This document shows, piece by piece, positions 1-8,966 of a DNA stretch of 64,000 bases. The stretch covers positions 124,001-188,000 of the forward strand of contig NZ_VAWF01000001.1 of assembly GCF_005869845.1 (NCBI RefSeq). Direction: 5' to 3'. Under the pieces are notes generated by a model. It did no database searches, was not told where the DNA came from, and saw only the letters and a list, made by a program, of their open reading frames with translations. The stretch's first letter is position 1, and each line of letters starts with the position of its first letter. Position numbers and translations under genes: made by a program. This DNA is from Fodinibius saliphilus. GTDB taxonomy: Bacteria; Bacteroidota; Rhodothermia; Balneolales; Balneolaceae.

Positions 1-759
1 CTTCGTAACCAGGAGCGCCCTGGTCAGCAGCAGTATATTATTCAATTTGAGCCGGCTGATGGGAGTGGCCAACAGTTTACTTTGAAGCCTAAGGTATACC
101 CAATGTTATCTTCCTCTTCAATGGGTAATATTCAGTGGTCGGTAAGTCCCGACGTAAGAACCGGGTGGCTTAGTGATATTTACCTGTATGTATCGGGCAG
201 TGCCTATGTAGAACGTCGTAATGAGCAAGCTAAGGAGCAAGCGAAACAAAGAAACCAGCCGGTGTCTTCCACACAGAAAGATTCGCTTAGAAAACAGAAG
301 ATAACGCTGGGCAAAGGCCAAACTGTTGCGGTAGGAAGTTATGATCTCACCTTTAATAGTTACGGAGAAATTCAAAATAAAAAGCTGCAAGACAGCACGA
401 TGGTAGCAGTGCGTGCTAATCTTGAAATATCACCGCGAGGTAGTGATAGCTCTGCACCTTTATCACCGATATTCTCGGTATACAGTAAAGATGGTGAAAA
501 CTGGACATACGCTCCTCCGGTGAAGATACCCGGCGAAAAGGAGGCTTCTATTCAGTTTAGTCGCGTAGATCCTACAGATGGAGATATCGAGCTTACTATT
601 CGCGGTATAGATGAGAAAGTAGAAGAGGAGTGGGTATTACTCGTGGCCGAAGAGAAACCGTTTATATCGGTTGTATGGCTTGGTACCTTTTTGTTAATGG
701 CTGGATTTAGCGTTTCCATTTTCCGACATTGGGGTAGGGAACGAAAAAAATCTGCTTGA
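1..759 (+). CDS. ccmF: CcmF-family cytochrome c heme lyase subunit, C-terminal part (cut by window start)
   Basis: The reading frame is open from base 1 to the TGA at 757-759, so only the C-terminal 252 residues are present; a start inside the window is not credible. The segment has the CcmF tail pattern: a YPM motif followed by a periplasmic region containing DIYLYVSG, a beta-rich soluble stretch, and a final membrane helix beginning at EKPFISVVWLGTFLLM, then a basic end. CcmF-type proteins join heme to apocytochrome c at the outer face of the inner membrane. The next gene begins one base after the stop, suggesting co-transcription. CcmF is favoured over a generic CcsA protein because of the terminal helix; the missing N-terminal WWD region would settle it. 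Confidence 0.75.
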   Translation, partial: LRNQERPGQQQYIIQFEPADGSGQQFTLKPKVYPMLSSSSMGNIQWSVSPDVRTGWLSDIYLYVSGSAYVERRNEQAKEQAKQRNQPVSSTQKDSLRKQKITLGKGQTVAVGSYDLTFNSYGEIQNKKLQDSTMVAVRANLEISPRGSDSSAPLSPIFSVYSKDGENWTYAPPVKIPGEKEASIQFSRVDPTDGDIELTIRGIDEKVEEEWVLLVAEEKPFISVVWLGTFLLMAGFSVSIFRHWGRERKKSA

Positions 760-760
760 C

Positions 761-1417
761 ATGCCTCATAAATTTTTTTTACTGGTACTTCTATTTCTGT
801 TTTTGGGAATGGCCCAGATGGGTCATTCGCAGGATAGGAATACTCCTAGCCCTAAAATAGCTTTCTTGAAATCGGTAGCTGTACCTGGTTGGGGACATCA
901 CTATGTCGACAAATCCAGCTGGGAACGCGGTAAGTATCACTTGGGGGCCGAGATAGTATTGGTGTTGGGATATGTCGGTCTTTCGATACATTCTAATAAT
1001 ATTCAACAGCATTGGTATACCTATGGTCGTTCGCAGGCTGGTGTGACGATAAAGGGTCGAAGCAGAGAATTTCAGCTGGCGGTAGGTGACTTCAATAATC
1101 TTTCTGCTTACAATAATTACCAGGAGCGAAGTAGAAATTGGGATAAGTTGCTGGAGGATAAGCCCGAAAACCGGTGGCAATGGGATAGCAAGAAGAAGAG
1201 AGCCGAATACAGAGATTTGAGAACAGATTTCGAACAGATTGATCAACAGCTGCCGGCCCTGTTGGGAATGATGGTTCTCAACAGATTAATCAGTGGTATT
1301 AGCGCGTATAATCGTGCAAAAAAGCGTGAAGAAAACACTTCTTTGGCAACTGATATTTCAGTTGCTCCCTATCGAATGAACCAAGGCATCGTTGCCAATT
1401 TGAATATCCGTTTCTGA
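761..1417 (+). CDS. Secreted or envelope protein of unknown function (DUF5683-like)
   Basis: 218 residues. The N-terminus is a clear signal peptide (hydrophobic run LLVLLFLFLGMAQMG, then HSQ). After it comes KSVAVPGWGHHYVDKSSWERGKY, a pattern reminiscent of the small Bacteroidota envelope proteins annotated DUF5683, which start with a Pro-Gly-x-Gly turn and contain membrane-spanning stretches; one follows here (LGAEIVLVLGYVGLSI) and another near residue 165. The middle is charged and rich in Trp, Asn and Glu. The gene starts one base after ccmF and its stop overlaps the truA start (TGATG), so the three genes are probably one transcript. Function unknown; the DUF assignment is by pattern only. 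Confidence 0.6.
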   Translation: MPHKFFLLVLLFLFLGMAQMGHSQDRNTPSPKIAFLKSVAVPGWGHHYVDKSSWERGKYHLGAEIVLVLGYVGLSIHSNNIQQHWYTYGRSQAGVTIKGRSREFQLAVGDFNNLSAYNNYQERSRNWDKLLEDKPENRWQWDSKKKRAEYRDLRTDFEQIDQQLPALLGMMVLNRLISGISAYNRAKKREENTSLATDISVAPYRMNQGIVANLNIRF

Positions 1418-2166
1418 TGCCAAGATATAAGATTTTAATAGAGTTTAAAGGCAGTCGCTATAACGGCTGGCAAAAGCAGCCCAATGGGGATACGGTAGAG
1501 GGGTGTATTGAGTCGGCGTTGCAGCGGATTTTGCGCCAACCGGTGGATATTATTGGGCAGGGCCGTACCGACAGTGGTGTACATGCAGAGGGACAGGTGG
1601 CGCATTTTGACTTTCCTGAAACCCTTGATAACAATCGTTTGCTATATGCATTACTGGGGGTTCTGCCGCACGATATTGGGGTTTGGGATATGGAAGAGGT
1701 CGATCCTCAATTCCATGCCCGTTTTGATGCCTCTAGTCGGCAATATCGTTACCAAATTGCTCGCCGCCCGAAACCACTTCTTAAAGATATCTCTGAAATG
1801 GTCTTAGATGATCTGGATATTGCAGCAATGAAGGGATGTGCACAGAAAATATTGGGTATTCATAACTTTGACAGCTTTACAAAACCGGATAATGAAAACC
1901 CGGATTCTACCTGTGAAGTAATGCAGTCTGAATTTAATTCGGTAGAGGGTATATTGACTTATCGAATAGAAGCAAATCGTTTTGTGCGGCATTTGGTTAG
2001 ACGCCTGGTAGGTACGATGATTCAGGTGGGAAAGGGCAAACGAACAGTTGATGATTTTTTCGATATGATCGATAATCCCAGTAAAATGAAGAATGGCCAT
2101 GGAGCTGCTGCAAAAGGTCTGATACTGGAAAAAGTAGAATATAAAAAAAGTTCAAAAAGTTCTTGA
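1417..2166 (+). CDS. truA: tRNA pseudouridine(38-40) synthase TruA
   Basis: 249 residues, the normal TruA length. TruA isomerises uridines 38-40 in the tRNA anticodon arm. The signature GRTDSGVHA is present, with the catalytic Asp at about residue 52, preceded by the family N-terminus (ILIEFKGSRYNGWQKQPN) and followed by RFDASSRQYRY and the C-terminal FVRHLVRRLVGTM motif. The ATG overlaps the preceding stop by one base, indicating translational coupling. The stop codon lies inside the -35 element of the downstream tRNA-Asn promoter. Confidence 0.95.
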   Translation: MPRYKILIEFKGSRYNGWQKQPNGDTVEGCIESALQRILRQPVDIIGQGRTDSGVHAEGQVAHFDFPETLDNNRLLYALLGVLPHDIGVWDMEEVDPQFHARFDASSRQYRYQIARRPKPLLKDISEMVLDDLDIAAMKGCAQKILGIHNFDSFTKPDNENPDSTCEVMQSEFNSVEGILTYRIEANRFVRHLVRRLVGTMIQVGKGKRTVDDFFDMIDNPSKMKNGHGAAAKGLILEKVEYKKSSKSS

Positions 2167-2194
2167 CACGAATTGGTTAATTATATTATATTTG
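2163..2194 (+). promoter_or_regulatory. Promoter of tRNA-Asn
   Basis: TTGACA at 2163-2168, an 18-base spacer, then TATATTTG at 2187-2194. The second element matches both a sigma70 -10 box and the Bacteroidota -7 consensus TAnnTTTG. It is placed correctly about 45 bases before the mature tRNA, and its -35 box overlaps the truA stop codon. Confidence 0.75.
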
Positions 2195-2238
2195 TGCTCT
2201 CTCGAAACGGGTTTATAACTTGTTTGAAAGAGTTACAT

Positions 2239-2310
2239 TCCTCGGTAGCTCAGCGGCAGAGCAATCGGCTGTTAACCGATGGGTCGTAGGTTCGAATCCT
2301 ACCCGGGGAG
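2239..2310 (+). tRNA. tRNA-Asn(GUU)
   Basis: A full cloverleaf can be folded: acceptor 2239-2245 with 2303-2309 (one G-U pair), D stem GCTC/GAGC, anticodon stem ATCGG/CCGAT with loop CTGTTAA giving anticodon GTT, T stem GTAGG/CCTAC with loop TTCGAAT, and discriminator G at 2310. Only CC of the CCA end is encoded (2311-2312, followed by G), so CCA must be completed after transcription. Confidence 0.97.
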
Positions 2311-2322
2311 CCGATCGAAGCT

Positions 2323-2366
2323 AAAGTGCGAACTTGGTCTTTTCCAGGTTCGCACTTTCTTATTTT
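2323..2366 (+). terminator. Rho-independent terminator after tRNA-Asn
   Basis: A 15-bp stem (2323-2337 with 2344-2358, one G-T pair) closes a 6-base loop and is followed by the T-rich run CTTATTTTA. It starts 13 bases after the tRNA. Confidence 0.85.
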
Positions 2367-2531
2367 ATGCCAGTCTTTTTCCAGCTGTTTATCGGCTATA
2401 TACTGTATTTTGATCATACCGGTGCCATTCTCGTCTACATTGGCGTTAACAGAATGAATTAACGTTTTTACAATGTGTTCACGCTTCTTGTTGTCTCCAT
2501 TCTTCCATTCAGCGAGTAAATTATTAGGTGG
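2350..2531 (-). pseudogene. Decayed reading frame, possibly the C-terminus of a serine recombinase
   Basis: On the minus strand an open frame without a start encodes about 60 residues beginning LLAEWKNGDNKKREHIVKTL and continuing IHSVNANVDENG and IKIQYIADKQLEKDW. The spacing of Lys/Arg, Ile-Val and Leu-Ile residues, followed by a short beta-strand pair, resembles the C-terminal end of large serine recombinases or integrases. An in-frame stop at 2532-2534 cuts it off from anything upstream. Its position directly beside a tRNA gene would fit a relic of an integrated element. The assignment is tentative. Confidence 0.3.
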
Positions 2532-2831
2532 TCAAACGGAAGAATCAATAAATATATCCGAAAGGAATTTCAGGCAGGTATGTAGTGAATATTAAATCAT
2601 CGATTTATAATTCCTCATATAAACAGTTCTTACTTAATAATATCATTTCTTAATCTACCAGAAATTAGCCTAAAGGATCAGCAGCCGGGCGTGTGCCAAC
2701 TCTGATATTATATATGTAAATAAGTGATGGAAGTGCTTTTATGCAGAAATGCTATGAGCATCAAAATTTATAATGTGCCCTGGTAAATCTTAATATCAAT
2801 TTGCGACTCAATGAAACGGATTAGCAATTTG
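2532..2831. other. AT-rich intergenic region without recognisable content
   Basis: About 300 bases of low-complexity, AT-rich sequence between the decayed frame and the end of the next gene. No open frame with a credible start, no clear inverted repeat and no RNA gene were seen. Confidence 0.5.
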
Positions 2832-3284
2832 TTAGGCTGCTGGCTCTGATTTGGGGGCCTTACCTTCAAACGCTTCATCAATTAGTATATCCTTTACTTT
2901 TATCGCTAAGTCAGTGCATTCTTTTACTATGTCAACACTGTTGCAAAAATAGATCTCTTCATTGTTTACGATCTCCTTCACATCTTTACAGGTGCACCGC
3001 ATGGGAGAAAAGTCTATATCACCGATATCGCTAATATGTTCTTCGGCAAATTCGATGAGCTCATCTATTGTCATTTTTCCCTGTTCAAGAGATTTATCAA
3101 CCTCTGAATTAGATTTATGAACATAAAATGTTCCTAAAAAATGGTAAAGAGAACTTCTGGCTGATATACATGCGGAATAGGTTACTACATCTTCTTTTGG
3201 TTTGTAGAGCTCTTCGTTAGCTTGCGATAATAAGCTGTCTGCCTTCTTATACAGTTTTTCTACTCTTTCTCTTTTTTCACTCAT
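2832..3284 (-). CDS. Small helical protein, HEPN-like, unknown function
   Basis: 150 residues, predicted almost entirely helical. The pattern VEKLYKKADSLLSQANEELY, then VVTYSACISARSSLYHFLGTFY, is like the two first helices of HEPN domains (clustered Ala/Tyr residues). The R-x4-6-H nuclease motif of toxin HEPNs is absent, and cysteines occur in the second half (RCTCKD, YFCNS). It lies 50 bases downstream of nuoN on the same strand and could be the last gene of the nuo transcript, but nothing ties it to complex I. Possibly a structural or assembly protein. Family call uncertain. Confidence 0.6.
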   Translation of the reverse strand: MSEKRERVEKLYKKADSLLSQANEELYKPKEDVVTYSACISARSSLYHFLGTFYVHKSNSEVDKSLEQGKMTIDELIEFAEEHISDIGDIDFSPMRCTCKDVKEIVNNEEIYFCNSVDIVKECTDLAIKVKDILIDEAFEGKAPKSEPAA

Positions 3285-3334
3285 AGCACTAGGTTGTTTG
3301 GTGATTGTTGGATACTTCTATGGTCTTTCCATAA

Positions 3335-4834
3335 TTAGTTTAGGCCGAATATTTTGATTGACTGTTTGGCGAATTCAACGAGTGGGGTGAAGTAAACGCC
3401 CAGTAATAGCGTAGGAATTAACAAGGCCCCGAGAATCACTTTGGATCGGATATCAAATTTTGGTTTGCTCGCGCCTTCTTCTGGATTGTATAAAAACATA
3501 TTACGCACAACGCGTATGTAATAATAAAGGGAAATTACGGTAGTAATACCCGCAATAGCTACCAGCCATATCCAACCTGCGCTAACAGCCGCTCCGAAAA
3601 TGTACAGCTTTGCAACAAATCCGCCGGTAGGGGGTAGTCCTGTCAGGGATACCAGGAAGATGGTCATGGCAACGCCTTCCATTGGCGCGCGGTGCCCGAG
3701 TCCTTTGTACATTTCGATGGACTCCGTATCGAAGGAGTTAGAGAAAAGCATTGCGATATAAAAGGCTCCGAGGTTCATAAACAGGTAGATAAACACATAG
3801 ACCAGGATGGATGAGATTCCCTGTTCGGAAAATATAACTACGCCCATCAGAATATAACCTGCGTGAGCAATACTGGAATAGGCGAGCATCCGCTTAATAT
3901 TGTCCTGCATCAGGGCGGTGAAATTCCCCACAATCATGGCAAGTGCGGCCATAGTTCCGATTACTACATCCCACGGAATGTCGTTCGTGAATATTGTTTG
4001 CCAGACACCGTTTTCACTAAATGTACCGATATCTATGAACGATACGGTAAAAAGTCTAAGTAGCAATCCGAGAGCTGCAATTTTTGATGCAACAGCAAGT
4101 ATGGCGGCAATTGAGAAAGTTGCCCCTTCATAAACGTCGGGAGCCCAGAAATGGAAGGGGACAACGGCAACCTTGAAGCCGAGCCCTACCAGAATCATGG
4201 CAATGGAGAGGTTGAAAATAACAGGCTGTGGAATACCTGCATTTAACGCCTCATTAACGGCAAAGATATCAGTTGCTCCTGTTACACCAATCAGGAGCGA
4301 GAGTCCGTAGAGCATGATTCCTGATGATACCGCACCGAATATGATGTATTTCACCGATGATTCGGATGATCGCTGTGATCTCTTGGTAAAGCCTACCAGC
4401 ACATATGAGCTGATACTGGTGATCTCAAATGCAAGATACATTAATAACAGATTCGTGGCGCTTACCATAAGCAGCATTCCTAGCACCATACCGGAAAGCA
4501 GCATATAGAATTCGCCTATGCGTGATTCATAATTTTCCAGTTCTGTGCTTCTCATAGAGAAAAGCACAACGAAAATCGCGGCTAGAATAATGAGGATTTT
4601 AAAAAATACCGCGAAAGGATCAACTGCCAGTATTTCATAGAAAATCGCTTCATTGGTACCAATTTGAAAAATGGTGGCTATTCCGGCGAGTATCAGACCG
4701 CCAAGCATAATCCCCCCGGCGGAATGGTTTTTCTCTTTAGTGAAGAGGTCACCTATAATAATTGCGCACAGCGTAAGCACGACAATTATCTCGGGGTAAA
4801 ACTGGCCAATACTATGTAATGTCTGTTCAACCAT
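3335..4834 (-). CDS. nuoN: NADH-quinone oxidoreductase subunit N
   Basis: 499 residues with about 14 membrane helices, the expected size for NuoN, one of three antiporter-like proton-pumping subunits of complex I. Typical stretches are NLLLMYLAFEITSISSYVLVG, the lysine-bearing FKVAVVPFHFWAPDVYEGA (proton channel and half-closed helix), and NIKRMLAYSSIAHAGYILMG. It ends the nuoA-N order, 87 bases after nuoM, as in most nuo operons. The final helices include the usual Gly-Gly-Phe turn (GLPPTGGFVAKLY). Confidence 0.96.
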   Translation of the reverse strand: MVEQTLHSIGQFYPEIIVVLTLCAIIIGDLFTKEKNHSAGGIMLGGLILAGIATIFQIGTNEAIFYEILAVDPFAVFFKILIILAAIFVVLFSMRSTELENYESRIGEFYMLLSGMVLGMLLMVSATNLLLMYLAFEITSISSYVLVGFTKRSQRSSESSVKYIIFGAVSSGIMLYGLSLLIGVTGATDIFAVNEALNAGIPQPVIFNLSIAMILVGLGFKVAVVPFHFWAPDVYEGATFSIAAILAVASKIAALGLLLRLFTVSFIDIGTFSENGVWQTIFTNDIPWDVVIGTMAALAMIVGNFTALMQDNIKRMLAYSSIAHAGYILMGVVIFSEQGISSILVYVFIYLFMNLGAFYIAMLFSNSFDTESIEMYKGLGHRAPMEGVAMTIFLVSLTGLPPTGGFVAKLYIFGAAVSAGWIWLVAIAGITTVISLYYYIRVVRNMFLYNPEEGASKPKFDIRSKVILGALLIPTLLLGVYFTPLVEFAKQSIKIFGLN

Positions 4835-4921
4835 AATCAGCTAATAATTCTAAATCTTATATGTTTGTATTCTGGAATGGTCATAATAAGAGTAATATGT
4901 GTTTTAACATTGGTTTCCATT

Positions 4922-6511
4922 CTATAGACCTCCACCACCCGTTACAAATTCTACAAGTCCACTCAGTGAGCTGTTGATGAGATCAATTGCTAAGGATGGA
5001 TAGATTCCCAGAAGAACAATGAGAATAATGAGCGGTACAAAGCTGATATATTCTCTCAACGTCAGATCCTTGAGTTCCTCCCAGCGTTGCGGTGTCTCAC
5101 CAAGAAATATTCTCTGAACGGTCCAAAGAATGTATCCCGCTGTAATAATAATACCGGTTACAGATATTATGGTTAGCCAGCGATAGCTTTCAAAAGCACC
5201 CAGAAACGAGAACAGCTCACTTACAAATCCGTTGAGTCCGGGCAGTCCCAGGGCGGCAAACATACCCACCATTGCTATTCCCGTATATTTTGGCATCTGA
5301 TTTGCCATGCCTCCAAAATCGTATAGGCCACGGGTATGCGTTCGGTCGTAGAGCACGCCAACTGAGAGGAAGAGTACTGCGGTGATGATACCGTGGTTAA
5401 ACATCTGCAGAACACCACCTACCATACCTTGGGTATTGAGAGCGGCAATACCGAGAATCACGATACCCATATGACTGATAGAGGAGTAGGCGATCAGTTT
5501 CTTGAAGTCTTCCTGTGCCATGGCGCAAAGGGCTCCGTAAATAATACTTATCATCCCGAGAACCGCCATAAAATATCCGAAATAAAGGGTAGCATCGGGC
5601 AGGATCGGGAAGTTGATTCTCAGCAATCCGTATGCACCGAGTTTCAGCAGAACACCGGCCAAAATTACACTTATGGGCGTGGGAGCCTGAACGTGTGCAT
5701 CCGGCAGCCAGGTGTGGAATGGGAAAATCGGAATCTTGATCGCGAAATTGATAAAAAGGGCCATCCAGGCAACATAGCGCCAGGTGGTATCAACGCCGCC
5801 CAGCAGAGCGCCATCTACAAAGTTATCGGGGTTCATCATCTCCAGAATGTTAAATGTATGCACCATCTCCCCGGTAGCGGGATCGGGAACGGCAACGCTG
5901 AAATAGAGGGCGAGCATGGTTAGCAGCATCAGAATACCACCTACGAAAGTGTAGAGGAAGAACTTGATAGCCGCATATTCCCGGCGCTTGCCGCCCCAGA
6001 TTCCGATCAGAAAGTACATCGGCAACAGCATTACTTCCCAGAAGATGAAGAATAAAAAGAAATCAAGGGCTACAAATACGCCCATAATTCCTGTTATCAA
6101 AAGGAGGTAGAGGGCAAAATATCCCTTGACCATTTTTTTGATATTCCAGGATGAGATAACTCCTACGAATGCGATCAGTGCGGTGAGAATCACCATCAGA
6201 ACGCTCAACCCGTCGAGACCGAAGAAGTAATCAATATTAATTTTTCCCACCCAGGGCACGGCATCAACCGTAATCCAGTCGTACTTTTCTACAAACTGGA
6301 AACTTTCCATGTTGTTGATGCCAGTTTTTGCCTGGTCGAATACCGAATAGATAATTCCGGCCAGCAGCACCTGGATTCCGGTAACAGCTGCCGCGGTCCA
6401 ACGAATGGCATTGTGATTTTTATCAGGAATAAGGAGTACTATTATCATACCTGCGATTGGTAAAAAAACAATCCAGGTAAGTATACCTAGGCCCAAAAAT
6501 TGAAATTCCAT
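4922..6511 (-). CDS. nuoM: NADH-quinone oxidoreductase subunit M
   Basis: 529 residues, a multi-helix antiporter-like subunit of the complex I membrane arm. Diagnostic stretches: FFIFWEVMLLPMYFLIGIWGG (with the key glutamate in TM5), IPIFPFHTWLPDAHVQAPTP and the lysine-bearing GVLLKLGAYGLLR, then DFKKLIAYSSISHMGIVILG. The start ATG at 6511 follows nuoL by 40 bases. The Ile-Gly-rich C-terminus shows no truncation. Confidence 0.97.
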   Translation of the reverse strand: MEFQFLGLGILTWIVFLPIAGMIIVLLIPDKNHNAIRWTAAAVTGIQVLLAGIIYSVFDQAKTGINNMESFQFVEKYDWITVDAVPWVGKINIDYFFGLDGLSVLMVILTALIAFVGVISSWNIKKMVKGYFALYLLLITGIMGVFVALDFFLFFIFWEVMLLPMYFLIGIWGGKRREYAAIKFFLYTFVGGILMLLTMLALYFSVAVPDPATGEMVHTFNILEMMNPDNFVDGALLGGVDTTWRYVAWMALFINFAIKIPIFPFHTWLPDAHVQAPTPISVILAGVLLKLGAYGLLRINFPILPDATLYFGYFMAVLGMISIIYGALCAMAQEDFKKLIAYSSISHMGIVILGIAALNTQGMVGGVLQMFNHGIITAVLFLSVGVLYDRTHTRGLYDFGGMANQMPKYTGIAMVGMFAALGLPGLNGFVSELFSFLGAFESYRWLTIISVTGIIITAGYILWTVQRIFLGETPQRWEELKDLTLREYISFVPLIILIVLLGIYPSLAIDLINSSLSGLVEFVTGGGGL

Positions 6512-6551
6512 AAGTTCAGCGTTCGATTTTTATTGATTGTTGAAATTTCGT

Positions 6552-8588
6552 TTAGATAAAAAGGATAAAGAGTACAAGGAAACTGAATATCACGTAGACC
6601 AGGTATGTTTGAATCTTACCGGTCTGTATTTTACTTAGCATGCTTCCGGCGCGATCTGCCGATGCGGCGGTAGCGTTTACAAGTCCGTCTACGATGTTAT
6701 CGTCAAACAGTCCGCTCATGTTTGATATGCCTCGGGTAACCCAGGCCGAACCGTTCACTATAGCGTCAATGATATTCTCGTCAAACCATTTTGATATTCG
6801 GGTTAGCAGAAACAGTCCGCTTACAAAAACGCGGTCATACAATTCATCGAAATACCAGCCGTTGAAAGAAAATTTATATGCCGCCTTCGCTTTTTCGACC
6901 AGGCTTTCCGGTTTGATTTTTTTCCAGTAATACATACCAAAAGCAAGCGCTATACCTCCCAATGCAAAGAGAATGGAGAGTACCATCGCGGTTCCATGTA
7001 TATGATGTACTGCATCATTGAATACTACAGCTGCAGCAGGTTGCAGCATTTCAGGAACCATGCTCAGAGGGCGTTCGATAGTTTGGTAAAACCAGCCGTC
7101 TGCTGCTCCGAATGGATTAAAACTGTAGAATACAAACGTTGAAACAGTAGCAAGCACAACAAGCGGAATTGTCATTACTAGGGAAGATTCCTTGATCTTG
7201 GATATGCGCTTCTCATCCGATGGCTTGCCGTGGAAGGTGAGAATCAACAGACGGAACATATAGAAGGCCGTCATTCCGGCTACAACAAATCCTAGTATGG
7301 GCAGCAGCCAGTGACCGTTCAACGTGCTGTATGCGAGTGTACCTGCAAGAATCTCATCTTTGCTTAAAAATCCTGAAGTAAGTGGGATGCCCGATATTGC
7401 GAGAGTGAATATCAGGAATGTATAATAGGTGATGGGCATCCTTGATTTGAGTCCACCCATATTTCGCACATCCTGTGCATCGGTATGATGATCATTCTGG
7501 TCGTGCAGAACCTTGTGCATGGCAAAAATCACGCTGCCCGCTCCAAGAAAGAGGCCAGCTTTAAAGGCGGCGTGCGTAACCAGATGCATGAATCCGGCTG
7601 TATAAGCGCCGACGCCAAGGGCCAGAATCATATATCCCAGCTGACTGATGGTGGAGAACGCAAGAACACGTTTGATGTCGTACTGCGTAAGTGCGATAGA
7701 TGCTGCTATAAATGCTGTTATTGCACCGATGTAGGCAATTACGAGCAGGGCATCTGCCGTAAGCATGGGAAAGATGCGGGCAACAAGATAGACACCGGCC
7801 GCAACCATTGTTGCCGCGTGGATCAGGGCACTAACCGGTGTAGGACCTTCCATGGCATCGGGCAGCCAGACCTGCAAGGGAAACTGTGCAGATTTACCGA
7901 TGGCGCCACAGAAAATGAGCAGTCCGGAAGCGGTCAGCCATCCCGTGCTACCATAGGGGAGTTGTCCTGCTTCAATCAAGCCGAAAATTTCTTGGAAAGA
8001 GAATGTGGCAAAGTTTACAAATAGAATCATAATTCCGAGAAACATCCCGAAATCACCCACACGGTTTACGATAAACGCTTTGTTTGCAGCTTTGGAAGCC
8101 GATTTCTTTTCGTACCAGAAACCAATAAGCAGATAGGAGCTAATACCTACGAGCTCCCAGAAGATATACATGAACAGTAGATTGCTGGTAAGAACGATGC
8201 CAAGCATCGAGAAGGAGAACAGCCCCAGATAACCATAATAGCGAGAATACCGGGGATCACCTTTCATATAGCCGATGGAGAAAAGGTGCACGAGCGAACT
8301 GACAAGCGTTACCACAACCAGCATTACGGCCGCCAGATTATCGATGGCTATCCCGAAATTTATGGATTGGGAGCCGATTACCAGCCATTCATATGTTTGA
8401 ATAAACGATTCTTCCTGATGGGCGGTAAGTTTTGATATCAAAAGAGTAAGAGAAAGTACAAAAGCCGTTATCAGAAAGCCGGAAGCGAGCCAGTCTCCTT
8501 TTCTAGGCAAGCGTTTGCCGAAAAATATGAGCAGAATGAAACCCAGCAGGGGCAGAACCAGTATTACAAGAGGTAGTTGAGTAAACAT
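6552..8588 (-). CDS. nuoL: NADH-quinone oxidoreductase subunit L
   Basis: 678 residues, the largest membrane subunit, at the distal tip of the pump arm. The antiporter core is seen in FIFWELVGISSYLLIGFWY, GKSAQFPLQVWLPDAMEGPT, SALIHAATMVAAGVYL and QYDIKRVLAFSTISQLGYM. The C-terminal third carries the long lateral helix region (residues about 520-620) and a last anchoring helix. 38 bases separate it from nuoK. Confidence 0.97.
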   Translation of the reverse strand: MFTQLPLVILVLPLLGFILLIFFGKRLPRKGDWLASGFLITAFVLSLTLLISKLTAHQEESFIQTYEWLVIGSQSINFGIAIDNLAAVMLVVVTLVSSLVHLFSIGYMKGDPRYSRYYGYLGLFSFSMLGIVLTSNLLFMYIFWELVGISSYLLIGFWYEKKSASKAANKAFIVNRVGDFGMFLGIMILFVNFATFSFQEIFGLIEAGQLPYGSTGWLTASGLLIFCGAIGKSAQFPLQVWLPDAMEGPTPVSALIHAATMVAAGVYLVARIFPMLTADALLVIAYIGAITAFIAASIALTQYDIKRVLAFSTISQLGYMILALGVGAYTAGFMHLVTHAAFKAGLFLGAGSVIFAMHKVLHDQNDHHTDAQDVRNMGGLKSRMPITYYTFLIFTLAISGIPLTSGFLSKDEILAGTLAYSTLNGHWLLPILGFVVAGMTAFYMFRLLILTFHGKPSDEKRISKIKESSLVMTIPLVVLATVSTFVFYSFNPFGAADGWFYQTIERPLSMVPEMLQPAAAVVFNDAVHHIHGTAMVLSILFALGGIALAFGMYYWKKIKPESLVEKAKAAYKFSFNGWYFDELYDRVFVSGLFLLTRISKWFDENIIDAIVNGSAWVTRGISNMSGLFDDNIVDGLVNATAASADRAGSMLSKIQTGKIQTYLVYVIFSFLVLFILFI

Positions 8589-8626
8589 GCGTTATATCCG
8601 GTTAAATTAGTTTCTTTTCTTTCGAT

Positions 8627-8962
8627 TTACCCTTTTAGAGAATCAATTTCATCGAGGTTAACTGTATTAAACCTGTTATACATATTTAATACGATTGCCA
8701 ACGCAACGGCAGCTTCTGCGGCAGCAATAATGATCACAAAAAGACCGATCATCTGTCCCTCGAGAGATAGCGAGGTGTAGCGGCTAAATGCGATTAGGTT
8801 GATATTAGCTGAGTTAAGAATCAGTTCCACGCCCATCAGTACCATAATTACATTTCTTCTGGTAAGCACTGCCATAATTCCAAGGGAAAGTAGCAAGGCA
8901 CTTACCACTAAAAAGTGAACCAGCCCCGGTTCCGCAAGCCATTGCATTATCATCAGTTCCAT
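8627..8962 (-). CDS. nuoK: NADH-quinone oxidoreductase subunit K
   Basis: 111 residues and three membrane helices. The family motif MAVLTRRNVIMVLMGVELIL, with the buried glutamate of helix 2, and the helix 3 stretch AAAEAAVALAIVLNMYNR with the second conserved glutamate, are both visible. The gene is 4 bases from nuoJ, so translation is likely coupled. The probable start is the ATG at 8962; a second ATG a few codons in is also possible. Confidence 0.95.
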   Translation of the reverse strand: MELMIMQWLAEPGLVHFLVVSALLLSLGIMAVLTRRNVIMVLMGVELILNSANINLIAFSRYTSLSLEGQMIGLFVIIIAAAEAAVALAIVLNMYNRFNTVNLDEIDSLKG

Positions 8963-8966
8963 ATTT

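Noticed and set aside
5393-5923. 176-codon plus-strand frame inside nuoM
   Set aside because: It is the antisense of nuoM with biased composition and no start signal; the nuoM frame is certain.
7485-8024. 179-codon plus-strand frame inside nuoL
   Set aside because: Antisense to a conserved nuoL region; rich in rare Cys/Arg codons, no family features.
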